The notes: generated by a model from the sequence alone, not told the origin. A stretch of 64,000 bases of DNA from Bacteroidetes bacterium UBA5697 (GCA_002420145.1 DIHL01000023.1:186001-250000); one strand, 5' to 3'. Numbered from the stretch's first letter, positions 18,520 through 27,070 are shown. Numbers and translations are program-made.

Positions 18520-19572
18520 ATGAAACGTTTTCTTTTTTTAATTTTAGTAGGTTTTGCGTCTAATGTATTTTCTCAAACAAATTTTGTAAAATATTCTGAA
18601 GAGGCATACTATCATGTTCAACAAAATGATTTAATAAGTGCTATCAAAAAATATAGTAAAGCACTTGAATTTAAATCAGAGGCTAGTAATGGCTATAAAA
18701 TAGCTGATGTATATTTAAATAGAGGTCTGTGTCGTCAATTACTACAAAGCTATCAAGGAGCAATAGCAGATTTTGATGAAGGACTAGCTATTAAACCAGA
18801 ATACGTAAAATTATATCAAGCAAAAACCTCTGCTTATATATATTCTAAGCAATATCAAGAAGCTTTAAAATGTGCAAATAAGGGTTTAGAAATAAAACCA
18901 AATGATGCGGAGTTAATAGGTAAAAAAGCCGAGACATTTAGTAAAATGAAAAAGTACGACGACGCAATATCGACACTAAAACTATTACTAGAAGATAATC
19001 CTAGAAATAAGAAAGCAATGAAATACATTGCACATAATTATCAAATGAAAAAAAACTGGGACAGTGCGCTTAAGTTTTTTTCCGAGGCGATTGTTTTAGA
19101 TCCATTAGATTACGCTTCATTTTATGATAGAGGAATTGCTTATGCTGAAACAAATGACACAACAAGCGCATTAAAAGATATTAAACACGCCATGGAACTT
19201 GATTCTTTAGAAAAATGGGTAGGGTATAACAACATCGCCTATTTTATTAAACTAGAACAAAAGGACTACAAAGGTGCTATACAAATGTTTGATAAAGCTA
19301 TTGCATTAAATCCTGATTTCCCATACGCATATAGTAATAGAGGATTTGCGAAATTACAGTTGGGAGATATGAAAGGCGCTTATCAAGACGTCAAAAGATC
19401 TTTGTTAATGGATAGTAAAAATTCGTATGCGTATAAAAACTTAGCTCTCATCTATTTAAAAGATGGAAAAAAATCAGATGCTTGTTATAATCTTAAAAAG
19501 GCATTAGAATTAGGTTACACAGAGGAGTATGACGACGATGCTAAAAATTTGTTGGCTGAAAATTGTAAATAA
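18520..19572 (+). CDS. Exported tetratricopeptide-repeat protein
   Basis: I start this gene at the ATG at 18520, which gives the signal peptide MKRFLFLILVGFASNVFSQ. A TTG three codons upstream is less likely. The mature part (about 330 residues) is a solenoid of eight or nine TPRs, for example YQGAIADFDEGLAIKP, YQEALKCANKGLEIKP and YKGAIQMFDKAIALNPDFPYAYSNRG. Nothing else is attached, so it is probably a periplasmic scaffold. It lies within the operon with the MORN and DUF3857 proteins, 16 nt after the previous stop and 30 nt before the next gene. That suggests it brings those proteins together, although no partner can be proved from sequence. Confidence 0.88.
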   Translation: MKRFLFLILVGFASNVFSQTNFVKYSEEAYYHVQQNDLISAIKKYSKALEFKSEASNGYKIADVYLNRGLCRQLLQSYQGAIADFDEGLAIKPEYVKLYQAKTSAYIYSKQYQEALKCANKGLEIKPNDAELIGKKAETFSKMKKYDDAISTLKLLLEDNPRNKKAMKYIAHNYQMKKNWDSALKFFSEAIVLDPLDYASFYDRGIAYAETNDTTSALKDIKHAMELDSLEKWVGYNNIAYFIKLEQKDYKGAIQMFDKAIALNPDFPYAYSNRGFAKLQLGDMKGAYQDVKRSLLMDSKNSYAYKNLALIYLKDGKKSDACYNLKKALELGYTEEYDDDAKNLLAENCK

Positions 19573-19602
19573 AATTTATTAAATTTAAAATTAAAAAAAA
19601 CC

Positions 19603-20607
19603 ATGAAAAAAATCCTTTATGTTATTATTGGCATTAGTGCCTTGTATTTAATCTTATGTTTCTTTGGACCTTCAACAATAAAAGTTGAACGCTCAACAGA
19701 CATTAAAACCTCTTCGGTTGAAGATCTTCAACATAAATTAGCCGACTTAAAATTCTTCCATGATAAATGGAGTCCTTGGACAAGAAGGGACCCAAACATG
19801 AAAACAACTTATGCTGGCGTGTGTTGCGAACCAGGTAGTAGCTATAGTTGGGAAAGTGAGAAAGACAGTGTTGGCAAAGGAATTATGACCTTTAATAAAT
19901 TTAATTCAGATAGCGTATTAATGACTTTAAATTTTGATAATACAGGAGACACCAAAGTGTATTATATTACAAAAGGGAATGATAAAGGAATGGTAAGTGT
20001 AACTTGGGGAATGGTATTTGATATTGGTTTTTTAGGTCGCGCTCCAATGTTATTTATGAATATGGATAAAATGATTGGCCCTGATTACGAAACAGGCTTA
20101 GCGAATCTTAAAAAGACAATAGAATCAATGCCTATTGAAACGACTACAAATTATGAAGTAAAAGAATTATCATGGGATGCTAAAACTTTTTATGGAGTAA
20201 AAGATAAACTATCATTTGAAAAATTAGCTGCGTTTTTTGGAACTTCTTATGGAAAAATTGGAGTAGCTCTTGCTAAAGCAAAAGCACAACCAATTGGAAT
20301 GCCAAAAGCAATTTACTTTACATTTGATGAAAAAACAATGGTAACAGATGTAGCTGCTGTAATGGAAGTAGCTAATGGAACTAAATTAGAAGGAGTTGAA
20401 AAATTTGAAACCCCTGCTGGTAAAGTATTATTGATTGAATACTTTGGGGCTTATGATAAGTCAGCTAATGCTCACTATGCCATGGATGCTTATATGAAAG
20501 AAAAAGGCCTAACACAGAGTTTTGTTTTAGAAGAGTATGCTAATGATCCAATGACAGAGAAAGATACGGCTAAATGGCAAACTAATATTTTTTATATAGT
20601 TAAGTAA
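19603..20607 (+). CDS. SRPBCC domain plus GyrI-like (effector-binding) domain protein
   Basis: This 334-residue protein begins with a single N-terminal hydrophobic helix (MKKILYVIIGISALYLILC), which anchors it or exports it. Residues about 30-170 look like a polyketide-cyclase/SRPBCC ligand-binding domain (DKWSPWTRRDPNMK and a following beta-rich part). Residues about 180-334 look like a GyrI/AraC effector-binding domain, with the typical ending PAGKVLLIEYFGAYDKSANAH then an acidic C-terminus. Both domains bind small hydrophobic ligands in other proteins. No DNA-binding domain is present. It is last in the operon, 30 nt after the TPR gene, and is followed by a strong terminator. Confidence 0.8.
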   Translation: MKKILYVIIGISALYLILCFFGPSTIKVERSTDIKTSSVEDLQHKLADLKFFHDKWSPWTRRDPNMKTTYAGVCCEPGSSYSWESEKDSVGKGIMTFNKFNSDSVLMTLNFDNTGDTKVYYITKGNDKGMVSVTWGMVFDIGFLGRAPMLFMNMDKMIGPDYETGLANLKKTIESMPIETTTNYEVKELSWDAKTFYGVKDKLSFEKLAAFFGTSYGKIGVALAKAKAQPIGMPKAIYFTFDEKTMVTDVAAVMEVANGTKLEGVEKFETPAGKVLLIEYFGAYDKSANAHYAMDAYMKEKGLTQSFVLEEYANDPMTEKDTAKWQTNIFYIVK

Positions 20608-20629
20608 TTTTATCCACATTGTATTTGAT

Positions 20630-20658
20630 AGCCCTCGCAATTAGCGAGGGCTTTTTTT
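20630..20658 (+). terminator. Rho-independent terminator of the envelope operon
   Basis: The stem AGCCCTCGC/GCGAGGGCT has loop AATTA and a run of seven T residues. It lies 22 nt after the stop of the SRPBCC/GyrI gene. Confidence 0.92.
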
Positions 20659-20674
20659 ATTTAAGTATTAATCT

Positions 20675-20682
20675 TACCTTAG
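20675..20682 (+). promoter_or_regulatory. Candidate -7 element for the following phosphatase gene
   Basis: TACCTTAG matches TANNTTTG at all but one position. It lies 20 nt before the ATC codon at 20703, the same spacing seen between the typA -7 element and its ATG. No -33 TTG is obvious. Confidence 0.35.
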
Positions 20683-20729
20683 TATGATATCATTTATATT
20701 CTATCAAAACATTATTTTACATATCTTTT

Positions 20730-22712
20730 TTGTTTTTAATTACATCTGGTTTTTCTCAAAATCTAGATAGTTTATATAATAGATATAAAAAGCAACACGA
20801 CTTAAAATTAAAAACAAAAGACCTCTTAATTTATGGGGATGCTTTGTTACATCACAATATAGACTCGGCACTTGTTTGCGGTAATATTGCTTTAAAAAAC
20901 GCAAAACAACTTAAGGATTCATCCATTATAGCTGAGTCTCACGTGTTATTGGGTTATGGTTTGGAATCTAAAGGAAATTACAAAGCGGCTCTTCAAAACT
21001 TTATTATAGCCTCTGATTTATTTAAAAGAATTAAAAATAAACCCAAACTAGCACAGTGTTACACTGCCATGGGAATTGTATATTGGTATCAAGGTTTTTC
21101 AGATAAAGCCATTGATTACTATAAGAAAAATATTTCAATTTGTTTAGAGATTAAAGATGAAAATGGGATGGCCGCTAGTTATGGAAATATAGCTATCATT
21201 TTTGATGAACGCCAAGATCTAGAAAATGCTTTATTATACTACAATAAAGCTCTAGCCATTTTCGAAAAAAATAAAAGAGCCATGCAAACCGCTGCCTGTT
21301 TAGATAATATGTCGTTGATTTATAAACAAAAAAAAGAATTTAAAACGGCTTTAGATTTTAATTTAAGAAGTTACAATTTACGAGAACGCATAGGAGATAC
21401 TTTGGGGATGCTAGCAAGCATGGAAAATTTAGGTGGCATATTTATTTCATTAAACAAGTATGATGATGCTATTGCAATTAGTGACAGAGTGGTAACTATC
21501 GCTTCTAGATTAGGTTCAAAAGAGGACATTAAATTTGCTTATATTAATTTAAAAGAAGCATACGAAGCTAAAAAAGACTACAAATCGGCAAATATTATTT
21601 TAAATAAATTGATGGAGATTAAGGATAGTCTTCGAAATATTGAAAATGCTAATCAAATAGCAGAGTTAGAAACTAAGTTTAAAACAAAAGAAAAAGAAAC
21701 AGAACTCTCTGAAATTAAATTAATGCAGGAGTTGCGTGAAGTTGAAAATGCTGAAAAGATAAAGAAGAAAAATTATTCAATTATTATTCTAGCGCTTATA
21801 GGCTTCTTTATTTTACTATTAGCTTTTATTTTATTAAAACGCTTTAAAGAAAAAAAACAAGTTGCCGAAGAGTTAAGAGCTAAAAATAGTGCTATTGAAA
21901 ATCAAAAAACAATAATTGATAAAGCGTATTTAGAATTATCAGAAAAAAATAAAGATATCACGGATAGTATAAAATACGCGCAGCGTATTCAAGAAGCGAT
22001 CTTTCCTTCTGATAGTAATTTTTCTAGTTTGTTACCTCAATCATTTGTGTTTTTCAAACCCAAAGATATTGTAAGTGGTGATTTTTACTGGGTAGAAAAA
22101 GGAAATGTTGATTCGTTATATATTGCAGTGGTGGATTGTACTGGTCATGGAGTTCCGGGCGCATTTATGAGTATCGTTGGGTTTAATTTATTAAATAAAG
22201 CTATACATGAAAATAAGTGTGACACACCAGCAGATATTTTACATCAGGTAAACATTGATTTAACAGAAACATTAAAACAAACCATAGAAGCTAGTTCAGT
22301 AAAAGATGGAATGGAAATTTCCTTATGTAAGTGGAATAAAAATGAAAACGAATTAATATTTGCCGGGGCAAATACAATCGTTTATCACGTGAGTAACAAA
22401 CAAATAAATACCATTAAAGGCAATAAATATCCTATTGGTGGCTTTTATGGCGAACAACTACAACCATTTCAAAATATAAAAATAAATGTACAACCTAACG
22501 ATTGCGTGTATTTATTTTCCGATGGCTATGCCGATCAATTTGGCGGACCAAAAGGTAAAAAGTATAAATACAAACAACTAGAAGAGTTTTTGTTATCTAA
22601 CTCTAGTAAATCTATTGCTGAACAAAAGGAATTGCTAAGTAATGAGTTCGAAAGCTGGAGAGGTAATTTAGAACAAGTAGATGATGTATGTATTATCGGC
22701 ATCCGCATTTAG
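20730..22712 (+). CDS. TPR-SpoIIE (PP2C-type) phosphatase with lost ATG and element-supplied C-terminus
   Basis: Order of parts: export signal, about seven TPRs (YKAALQNFIIASDLF, LENALLYYNKALAIFEKN and others), one membrane helix near residue 350, a coiled coil with DITDSIKYAQRIQEAI, and a SpoIIE phosphatase domain. The metal-binding motifs are complete: VSGDFYW, VDCTGHGVPGAFMS, SDGYADQFGG and EQVDD. The only canonical in-frame start is TTG at 20730, which cuts the signal peptide short. In-frame codons from ATC at 20703 encode IKTLFYISFLFLITSGFSQ, a perfect signal peptide if ATC were ATG. The last eight codons and the stop are part of a 62-bp insert (22686-22747). Confidence 0.85.
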   Translation: MFLITSGFSQNLDSLYNRYKKQHDLKLKTKDLLIYGDALLHHNIDSALVCGNIALKNAKQLKDSSIIAESHVLLGYGLESKGNYKAALQNFIIASDLFKRIKNKPKLAQCYTAMGIVYWYQGFSDKAIDYYKKNISICLEIKDENGMAASYGNIAIIFDERQDLENALLYYNKALAIFEKNKRAMQTAACLDNMSLIYKQKKEFKTALDFNLRSYNLRERIGDTLGMLASMENLGGIFISLNKYDDAIAISDRVVTIASRLGSKEDIKFAYINLKEAYEAKKDYKSANIILNKLMEIKDSLRNIENANQIAELETKFKTKEKETELSEIKLMQELREVENAEKIKKKNYSIIILALIGFFILLLAFILLKRFKEKKQVAEELRAKNSAIENQKTIIDKAYLELSEKNKDITDSIKYAQRIQEAIFPSDSNFSSLLPQSFVFFKPKDIVSGDFYWVEKGNVDSLYIAVVDCTGHGVPGAFMSIVGFNLLNKAIHENKCDTPADILHQVNIDLTETLKQTIEASSVKDGMEISLCKWNKNENELIFAGANTIVYHVSNKQINTIKGNKYPIGGFYGEQLQPFQNIKINVQPNDCVYLFSDGYADQFGGPKGKKYKYKQLEEFLLSNSSKSIAEQKELLSNEFESWRGNLEQVDDVCIIGIRI

Positions 22713-22747
22713 CGGTTGCCTGATAATACGATCCGCCCACTGGCGTG
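22686..22747 (+). repeat. 62-bp hairpin element, copy B (3' end of intact phosphatase gene)
   Basis: The element starts within the DDV codons, encodes VCIIGIRI plus TAG, then runs into non-coding sequence. Its arms 22690-22706 and 22712-22729 form a hairpin with one bulge and one mismatch. The loop ATTTA contains the first two bases of the stop codon. A second small stem CGCC/GGCG lies at 22734-22745. Directly after it, GTATGT recurs and opens the displaced old end, VCVIGIKF and TAA (22748-22774). Copy A at 10988-11049 has the same length and position and one difference. Confidence 0.88.
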
Positions 22748-22774
22748 GTATGTGTGATTGGAATTAAATTTTAA
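22748..22774 (+). pseudogene. Displaced original 3' end of the phosphatase gene
   Basis: The bases encode VCVIGIKF and TAA. They continue the DDV reading exactly if the preceding 62 bp are removed. They match the end of the paralogue at 52255 (DDVCVIGIKI and TAA). They are now untranslated because the element's own TAG comes first. Confidence 0.8.
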
Positions 22775-22784
22775 AATTAGATAC

Positions 22785-23834
22785 ATGAAAAAAATGTACT
22801 TGATAAGTTTTTTAGTTCTATCATTTAGTTTGTTTTCTCAGCTAGATTCTTTAAAAAAGCACCCTCATTTTAAAAAGCATTTAACATGGAGTGATACTTT
22901 TTTTGGAAGTGAAGATATGTATCAAGTGTGCTATCCAAAAGATCATCGCTCGATGTTTTATTTTATCATTATTTTTTCTATTACTACTGTTGTGTTTGGT
23001 TTATTGATTATTTATATTAAACATCATAGTAATAAGCGCTTAAAAGAAAAAAATGAAATTATTGCTGAACAAAATAAAGATTTAATAGACAGTATTAATT
23101 ATTCTCAAAGAATTCAGCAAGCCATATTACCGGATAAAAAAACAGAAGAAATTGTGTTGCAAAATGGATTTGCTTTATATAAACCCAAACATATTGTGAG
23201 TGGCGATTTTTATTGGTTACATAAATGTGATGATATGTTATTTTTTGCAGTAATTGATTGTACCGGACATGGTGTTCCTGGAGCTTTATTAACGATGCTG
23301 GCATACAACGCAATCAACAAAGCAGTTATTGAAAAAGAAATCATGGACCCAACTGCAATTTTGGACAGTATGAATACAGATATTAAGCAAGCATTGAAAC
23401 AAAACAAGGATAATCCTATTCAAGATAGTATGGAAGTTGGAATTGTAAGTTTAAATGCAAAAACTAATGAGTTGAAATTTGCAGGAGCAAACATGTCACT
23501 AACTTATGTTCAAAACAACGAATTAAAAATTGCTAATGCAGGAAAATGTTCTGTAGGGTCTGTTCAAGAAGGAGATATTGTTTTACCTACAACACACACC
23601 TTAAAATTTAACAAAGAAGATAGTTTCTATTTATATTCTGATGGGTATGCCGACCAATTTGGCGGACCAAAAGGTAAAAAGTATAAATACAAACAATTAG
23701 AAGAATTACTTTTATTGAATCATACAAAATCTTCTCAAGAACAAAAAGAAATCTTGAATTCAAGTATAGAAAACTGGAAAGGAAATTTAGAACAAGTGGA
23801 CGATATAACCATTGTTGGTTATACTATAGTTTAG
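22785..23834 (+). CDS. Membrane-anchored SpoIIE-type phosphatase without TPRs
   Basis: I start this gene at the ATG at 22785 (MKKMYLISFLVLSFSLFS, a good signal peptide). A TTG at 22758 would start inside the displaced end of the previous gene. The 349-residue protein has a short exported segment (about 20-55), a membrane helix near 57-80, a coiled coil with LIDSINYSQRIQQAIL, and a SpoIIE/PP2C domain with VSGDFYW, IDCTGHGVPGA, SDGYADQFGG and EQVDD. It lacks the TPR region of most paralogues here. It follows the preceding phosphatase directly, and a 59-nt segment is nearly identical between the two. Its 3' end overlaps that of aroB on the other strand by 4 bp. Confidence 0.88.
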   Translation: MKKMYLISFLVLSFSLFSQLDSLKKHPHFKKHLTWSDTFFGSEDMYQVCYPKDHRSMFYFIIIFSITTVVFGLLIIYIKHHSNKRLKEKNEIIAEQNKDLIDSINYSQRIQQAILPDKKTEEIVLQNGFALYKPKHIVSGDFYWLHKCDDMLFFAVIDCTGHGVPGALLTMLAYNAINKAVIEKEIMDPTAILDSMNTDIKQALKQNKDNPIQDSMEVGIVSLNAKTNELKFAGANMSLTYVQNNELKIANAGKCSVGSVQEGDIVLPTTHTLKFNKEDSFYLYSDGYADQFGGPKGKKYKYKQLEELLLLNHTKSSQEQKEILNSSIENWKGNLEQVDDITIVGYTIV

Positions 23835-24886
23835 TAGTTGCTGATTGCTTTTTTAATCAGCTCTATTTTAACTCCACAATATAATTCGTAAGCGCCGATT
23901 ACTTTCGGTAAAGCAAAACATAAATCATCCCCTATATTTTTCTTATCATGAAGAATATATTTTAATAACTGCGTTTCAATTTCCTTAGTGATTTTAATGT
24001 TTTTGTATATGGAGGAAATATAATCAGTTATTTCTTTTTGTTCTTTGACTGAAATTCTTTTTAATGACTGTGCTATATCAGATTCCATAATCATTCCTGC
24101 TGCAATAGCTTCACCATGTAAGATATCTTTTTGCTGACTAATTAAAGCACTTTCTAATGCGTGGCCAATATTGTGTCCAAAGTTTAATGATTTGCGCAAA
24201 TCATTTTCATGCAAATCTTTTTTTACGATTGTGTTTTTTAATGTAATGGCTTTGGCAATTATTTTTTCAGAACTAAATTCTTTTACTGATTTTATTTTTT
24301 TTAATTCTTTCCAAAATTCAGCATCAGCAATTAAGGCTATTTTAATGATTTCCGCATAGCCATTTTTTATTTGACGTTCAGATAATGTTTCTAAAAAAAC
24401 AGGATTCACGAAAACGCCTTTAGGTTCAGAAGTTGTTCCAATATGATTTTTAATGCCTTCAAAATCAACACCTGTTTTCCCTCCAACACTCGCATCTACC
24501 ATGCTTAATAAGGTTGTTGGAATATTAATACAATCAATACCTCTTTTAAAAGTAGAAGCTACAAAGCCACCTAAATCACTAATCACGCCGCCACCTAAAT
24601 TAATAATTAAACTTTTTTTATCGGCTCCTGTGTCGGTTAAGGCGCCCCAAACTTGAAGGCAAGTTTCTAATGTTTTTTTGTCTTCCCCACTTTCTAACTC
24701 AATAATTTCTGCTTCGTTTAGTAATGGAGAATGAAATAATAATGTTGGTAAACAAAACTCAAAAGTGTTTTCATCACAGATGATATAATAATTGCTGTAG
24801 GTGTTTTTACTCAAAAAAATATTGAGTGCGTCAAAACTTTTTTCACCTATATGAATCGAATATGAAGTAGATTTTATTGTTGCCAT
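23831..24886 (-). CDS. aroB: 3-dehydroquinate synthase
   Basis: AroB converts DAHP to 3-dehydroquinate, the second step of the shikimate pathway, using NAD and a divalent metal. The 351-residue protein shows ESGEDKKTLET, the NAD-binding INLGGGVISDLGGFVAS, IPTTLLSMVDASVGGKTGVD, the metal-binding Glu in NGYAEIIKIALI, and metal-binding His residues in FGHNIGHALES and LHGEAIAAGM. Length matches the family. Its ATG lies 1 nt after the stop of the cytochrome gene, so the two are translationally coupled. Its 3' end overlaps that of the plus-strand phosphatase gene. Confidence 0.96.
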   Translation of the reverse strand: MATIKSTSYSIHIGEKSFDALNIFLSKNTYSNYYIICDENTFEFCLPTLLFHSPLLNEAEIIELESGEDKKTLETCLQVWGALTDTGADKKSLIINLGGGVISDLGGFVASTFKRGIDCINIPTTLLSMVDASVGGKTGVDFEGIKNHIGTTSEPKGVFVNPVFLETLSERQIKNGYAEIIKIALIADAEFWKELKKIKSVKEFSSEKIIAKAITLKNTIVKKDLHENDLRKSLNFGHNIGHALESALISQQKDILHGEAIAAGMIMESDIAQSLKRISVKEQKEITDYISSIYKNIKITKEIETQLLKYILHDKKNIGDDLCFALPKVIGAYELYCGVKIELIKKAISNY

Positions 24887-24887
24887 T

Positions 24888-26972
24888 TTAAAGCAGTTGT
24901 TTAATTTGAGCTAAAGCTTGTTTAGCTTTTATGTTATTTGAATTGCGCTTTAGTATTTTATTTAAATAGACCTCCGCTTGCTTATATTCTTTTTTATATG
25001 CGTATAAACCTGCAATATTTAGCAATAGAGCTTCATAGTCTGGAGCAAGAGATAATGCTTTAAAATATAATTGCTCTGCATTTTTCACTTGTCCTTGTGC
25101 CAGTTTTATATATCCTAAATTGGTTAAAGCAGAAACATGTTTTGGATTCTCTTTTAAAATCTCATTAAATTCTTTTTCTGCATTAGTCAATAATCCTTTG
25201 GCAGCTAATGCCGAACCGTATTTGTTTTTAAAATCTAAACCAAATGGTGCCAACTCAACTGCTTTTTTATAATAATTAATAGCGCGTTGCAAATCCCCTA
25301 AATTATAAAAGGCTTCGCCAATGCGGTAACTTGTCCAAGCATGGTCGTTTGAGTATGATTTTTTAATCAACAAATTATTTAATATGGTTTGATCGCCTAG
25401 TTTATTAATATAGCTTACAATTTTATTAAAATCATTTTTTATAAAATATAATTGAATTAAGGGCTCTAGGTTTGCCTTGATGTTAGATTCTGTTTTATCT
25501 TTTAAATAAATTAATGCACTATCTAAATAATAAGATTTGTTTTCAAATTTTTCATACTGATTCAAATAAGCTCTAGCTTTTGTAATTGAATTTGGATTTT
25601 TTTCATTAATCGCATATAAACCAATAAACTCTTTAATGCCTTTTTTATCAGTATTAGTGATTGGTTTTCGAATGTAATGGTCATGAACCGTTACGTGTGG
25701 AATGTCAATAGAACCAGATTTTGGCATGTGACAACTCACACAGTTTGATGTAATCGTAACCCCTTTTTTACTGCAATTTATTTTTGATTTTCCATTTTCG
25801 TTATGACATGAATTACAAGCATCATTAAATACATTAGGATTTGTTTCTCTTACACTCACATGTGGGTTATGACATGTAACACATGTCATTGCGTCTTTGT
25901 AAGGTTTTAATTTATTTGTTTTGGTGACTGATCCTATCGAAGTCTCCGAAGCAATAAAACATTTACTCTGTTTCAATCTATCCGCATGAGAAGCCATAAT
26001 AAATTCATCATCAGCGTTTTTATATTTAGGTAAAAACACCGTCATGTAATCGCTTAATTTCATCCCAGGTTTAAAATCATAAAATGATTTCCCTTCTTTT
26101 AAAACAGTGTTGCCTTGTAAGTGACAGCGTTGGCAAATGTCAAATTGTGCATCGATGCTCAACTTAGCAGGATTAACGATACTGTAATCAATGTATTTTG
26201 ATGTGTCAATTCTGCTTCCGGTTTGTCTTTGTTCTACATGCATACTTCCTGGTCCATGACAACGTTCGCAATTAATGCCTTCTGGAACTGCAGTAAATTT
26301 GTTTTCAGAACCTAATACAAACTCAGGATAGTTATTGTGACAACTCATACACTCTAGGCCAATCTTACGCATAAAACGGCTATTGTGTCCGTCTTCAAAA
26401 CCTGGCGGCAAATCCCATTTCTTTTTTTGAGTATAAAAAGTCATCGGCATTTGATTTAAGTATCCGTTTACCGATTGAATATGTGAATTCGTATGTTGCC
26501 CCGAACCTACAATGTAATTAACAGTTTCCAATCTTTTATAAATGGTATCTCTACCTTGCAAACGATATTCTAAAAAACGCAAACTATCATTTTGCCAAAA
26601 GGCTTTGTAGTAAAAATCACCAACCTTATCATAAATCACTGAGTTGTGATAATCGCCAGATGATTTAGTTTTTGAGGCCACATCAAATGATTTGCCCATT
26701 CCTGTTTTAATGTAAGTATTATAAATATCTTGATGACACAATTTACAAGTATTGATTCCAACATATTTTGCTGAGTCAGAATGATTCAAATACAATAGAG
26801 TGTCTTTTTTAATTTCTGTTGACGATGATTTTCCTTTTGGTGTTTCGCATGAAAAAATCACTACACCAACTATAATCGTTGTACAGAATAATAAATATTT
26901 TAAAGAATTTGACAATTTCAATTTGTATCCTCCAAAATTAACATAACAATTTGTAATTGCATTAAATCGCAA
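24888..26972 (-). CDS. Multihaem cytochrome c lipoprotein with C-terminal TPRs
   Basis: This protein of up to 694 residues has seven CxxCH haem-attachment motifs: CKLCH, CMSCH, CERCH, CQRCH, CVTCH, CNSCH and CVSCH, between about residues 76 and 413. It resembles the cytochrome c-554/NrfA-like family. Residues about 530-690 are TPRs (LQRAINYYKKAVELAP, VKNAEQLYFKALSLAPD). A lipoprotein signal ends at VVIFSC (Cys42), so the protein is anchored on the outer side of a membrane. ATG 26972 gives an unusually long n-region. TTG at 26921, preceded by GGAGGA, gives a more typical signal and may be the true start. It may serve in electron transfer to an unknown acceptor. It is coupled to aroB. Confidence 0.87.
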   Translation of the reverse strand: MRFNAITNCYVNFGGYKLKLSNSLKYLLFCTTIIVGVVIFSCETPKGKSSSTEIKKDTLLYLNHSDSAKYVGINTCKLCHQDIYNTYIKTGMGKSFDVASKTKSSGDYHNSVIYDKVGDFYYKAFWQNDSLRFLEYRLQGRDTIYKRLETVNYIVGSGQHTNSHIQSVNGYLNQMPMTFYTQKKKWDLPPGFEDGHNSRFMRKIGLECMSCHNNYPEFVLGSENKFTAVPEGINCERCHGPGSMHVEQRQTGSRIDTSKYIDYSIVNPAKLSIDAQFDICQRCHLQGNTVLKEGKSFYDFKPGMKLSDYMTVFLPKYKNADDEFIMASHADRLKQSKCFIASETSIGSVTKTNKLKPYKDAMTCVTCHNPHVSVRETNPNVFNDACNSCHNENGKSKINCSKKGVTITSNCVSCHMPKSGSIDIPHVTVHDHYIRKPITNTDKKGIKEFIGLYAINEKNPNSITKARAYLNQYEKFENKSYYLDSALIYLKDKTESNIKANLEPLIQLYFIKNDFNKIVSYINKLGDQTILNNLLIKKSYSNDHAWTSYRIGEAFYNLGDLQRAINYYKKAVELAPFGLDFKNKYGSALAAKGLLTNAEKEFNEILKENPKHVSALTNLGYIKLAQGQVKNAEQLYFKALSLAPDYEALLLNIAGLYAYKKEYKQAEVYLNKILKRNSNNIKAKQALAQIKQLL

Positions 26973-27039
26973 AAATCATCTTAATAGTCATAATTTAACG
27001 CTTATTTAACGATAAAGTGTACATTTTCAACAAGATAAA

Positions 27040-27070
27040 TTGTTTTCTGACTTAAAAAGCACTACTTTTG
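27040..27070 (+). promoter_or_regulatory. typA promoter (Bacteroidota -33/-7 type)
   Basis: TTG at 27040-27042 and TACTTTTG at 27063-27070 are separated by 20 nt and match the TTG-N19/20-TANNTTTG promoter. This rules out an upstream start at 27040 for typA and supports the ATG at 27091, with a leader of about 14 nt. Confidence 0.75.

Noticed and set aside
20684..20772. Frameshift hypothesis for the phosphatase gene from ATG at 20684
   Set aside because: Deleting one T from the six-T run would join this ATG to the gene. The resulting N-terminus (MISFIFYQNIILHIF) is less like the paralogues than the in-frame reading from ATC 20703, which needs no frameshift.
22686..22747. 62-bp element as an integron attC site
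   Set aside because: It has a hairpin, but no RYYYAAC/GTTRRRY pair at its ends, no cassette gene attached, and no integrase seen in the window.
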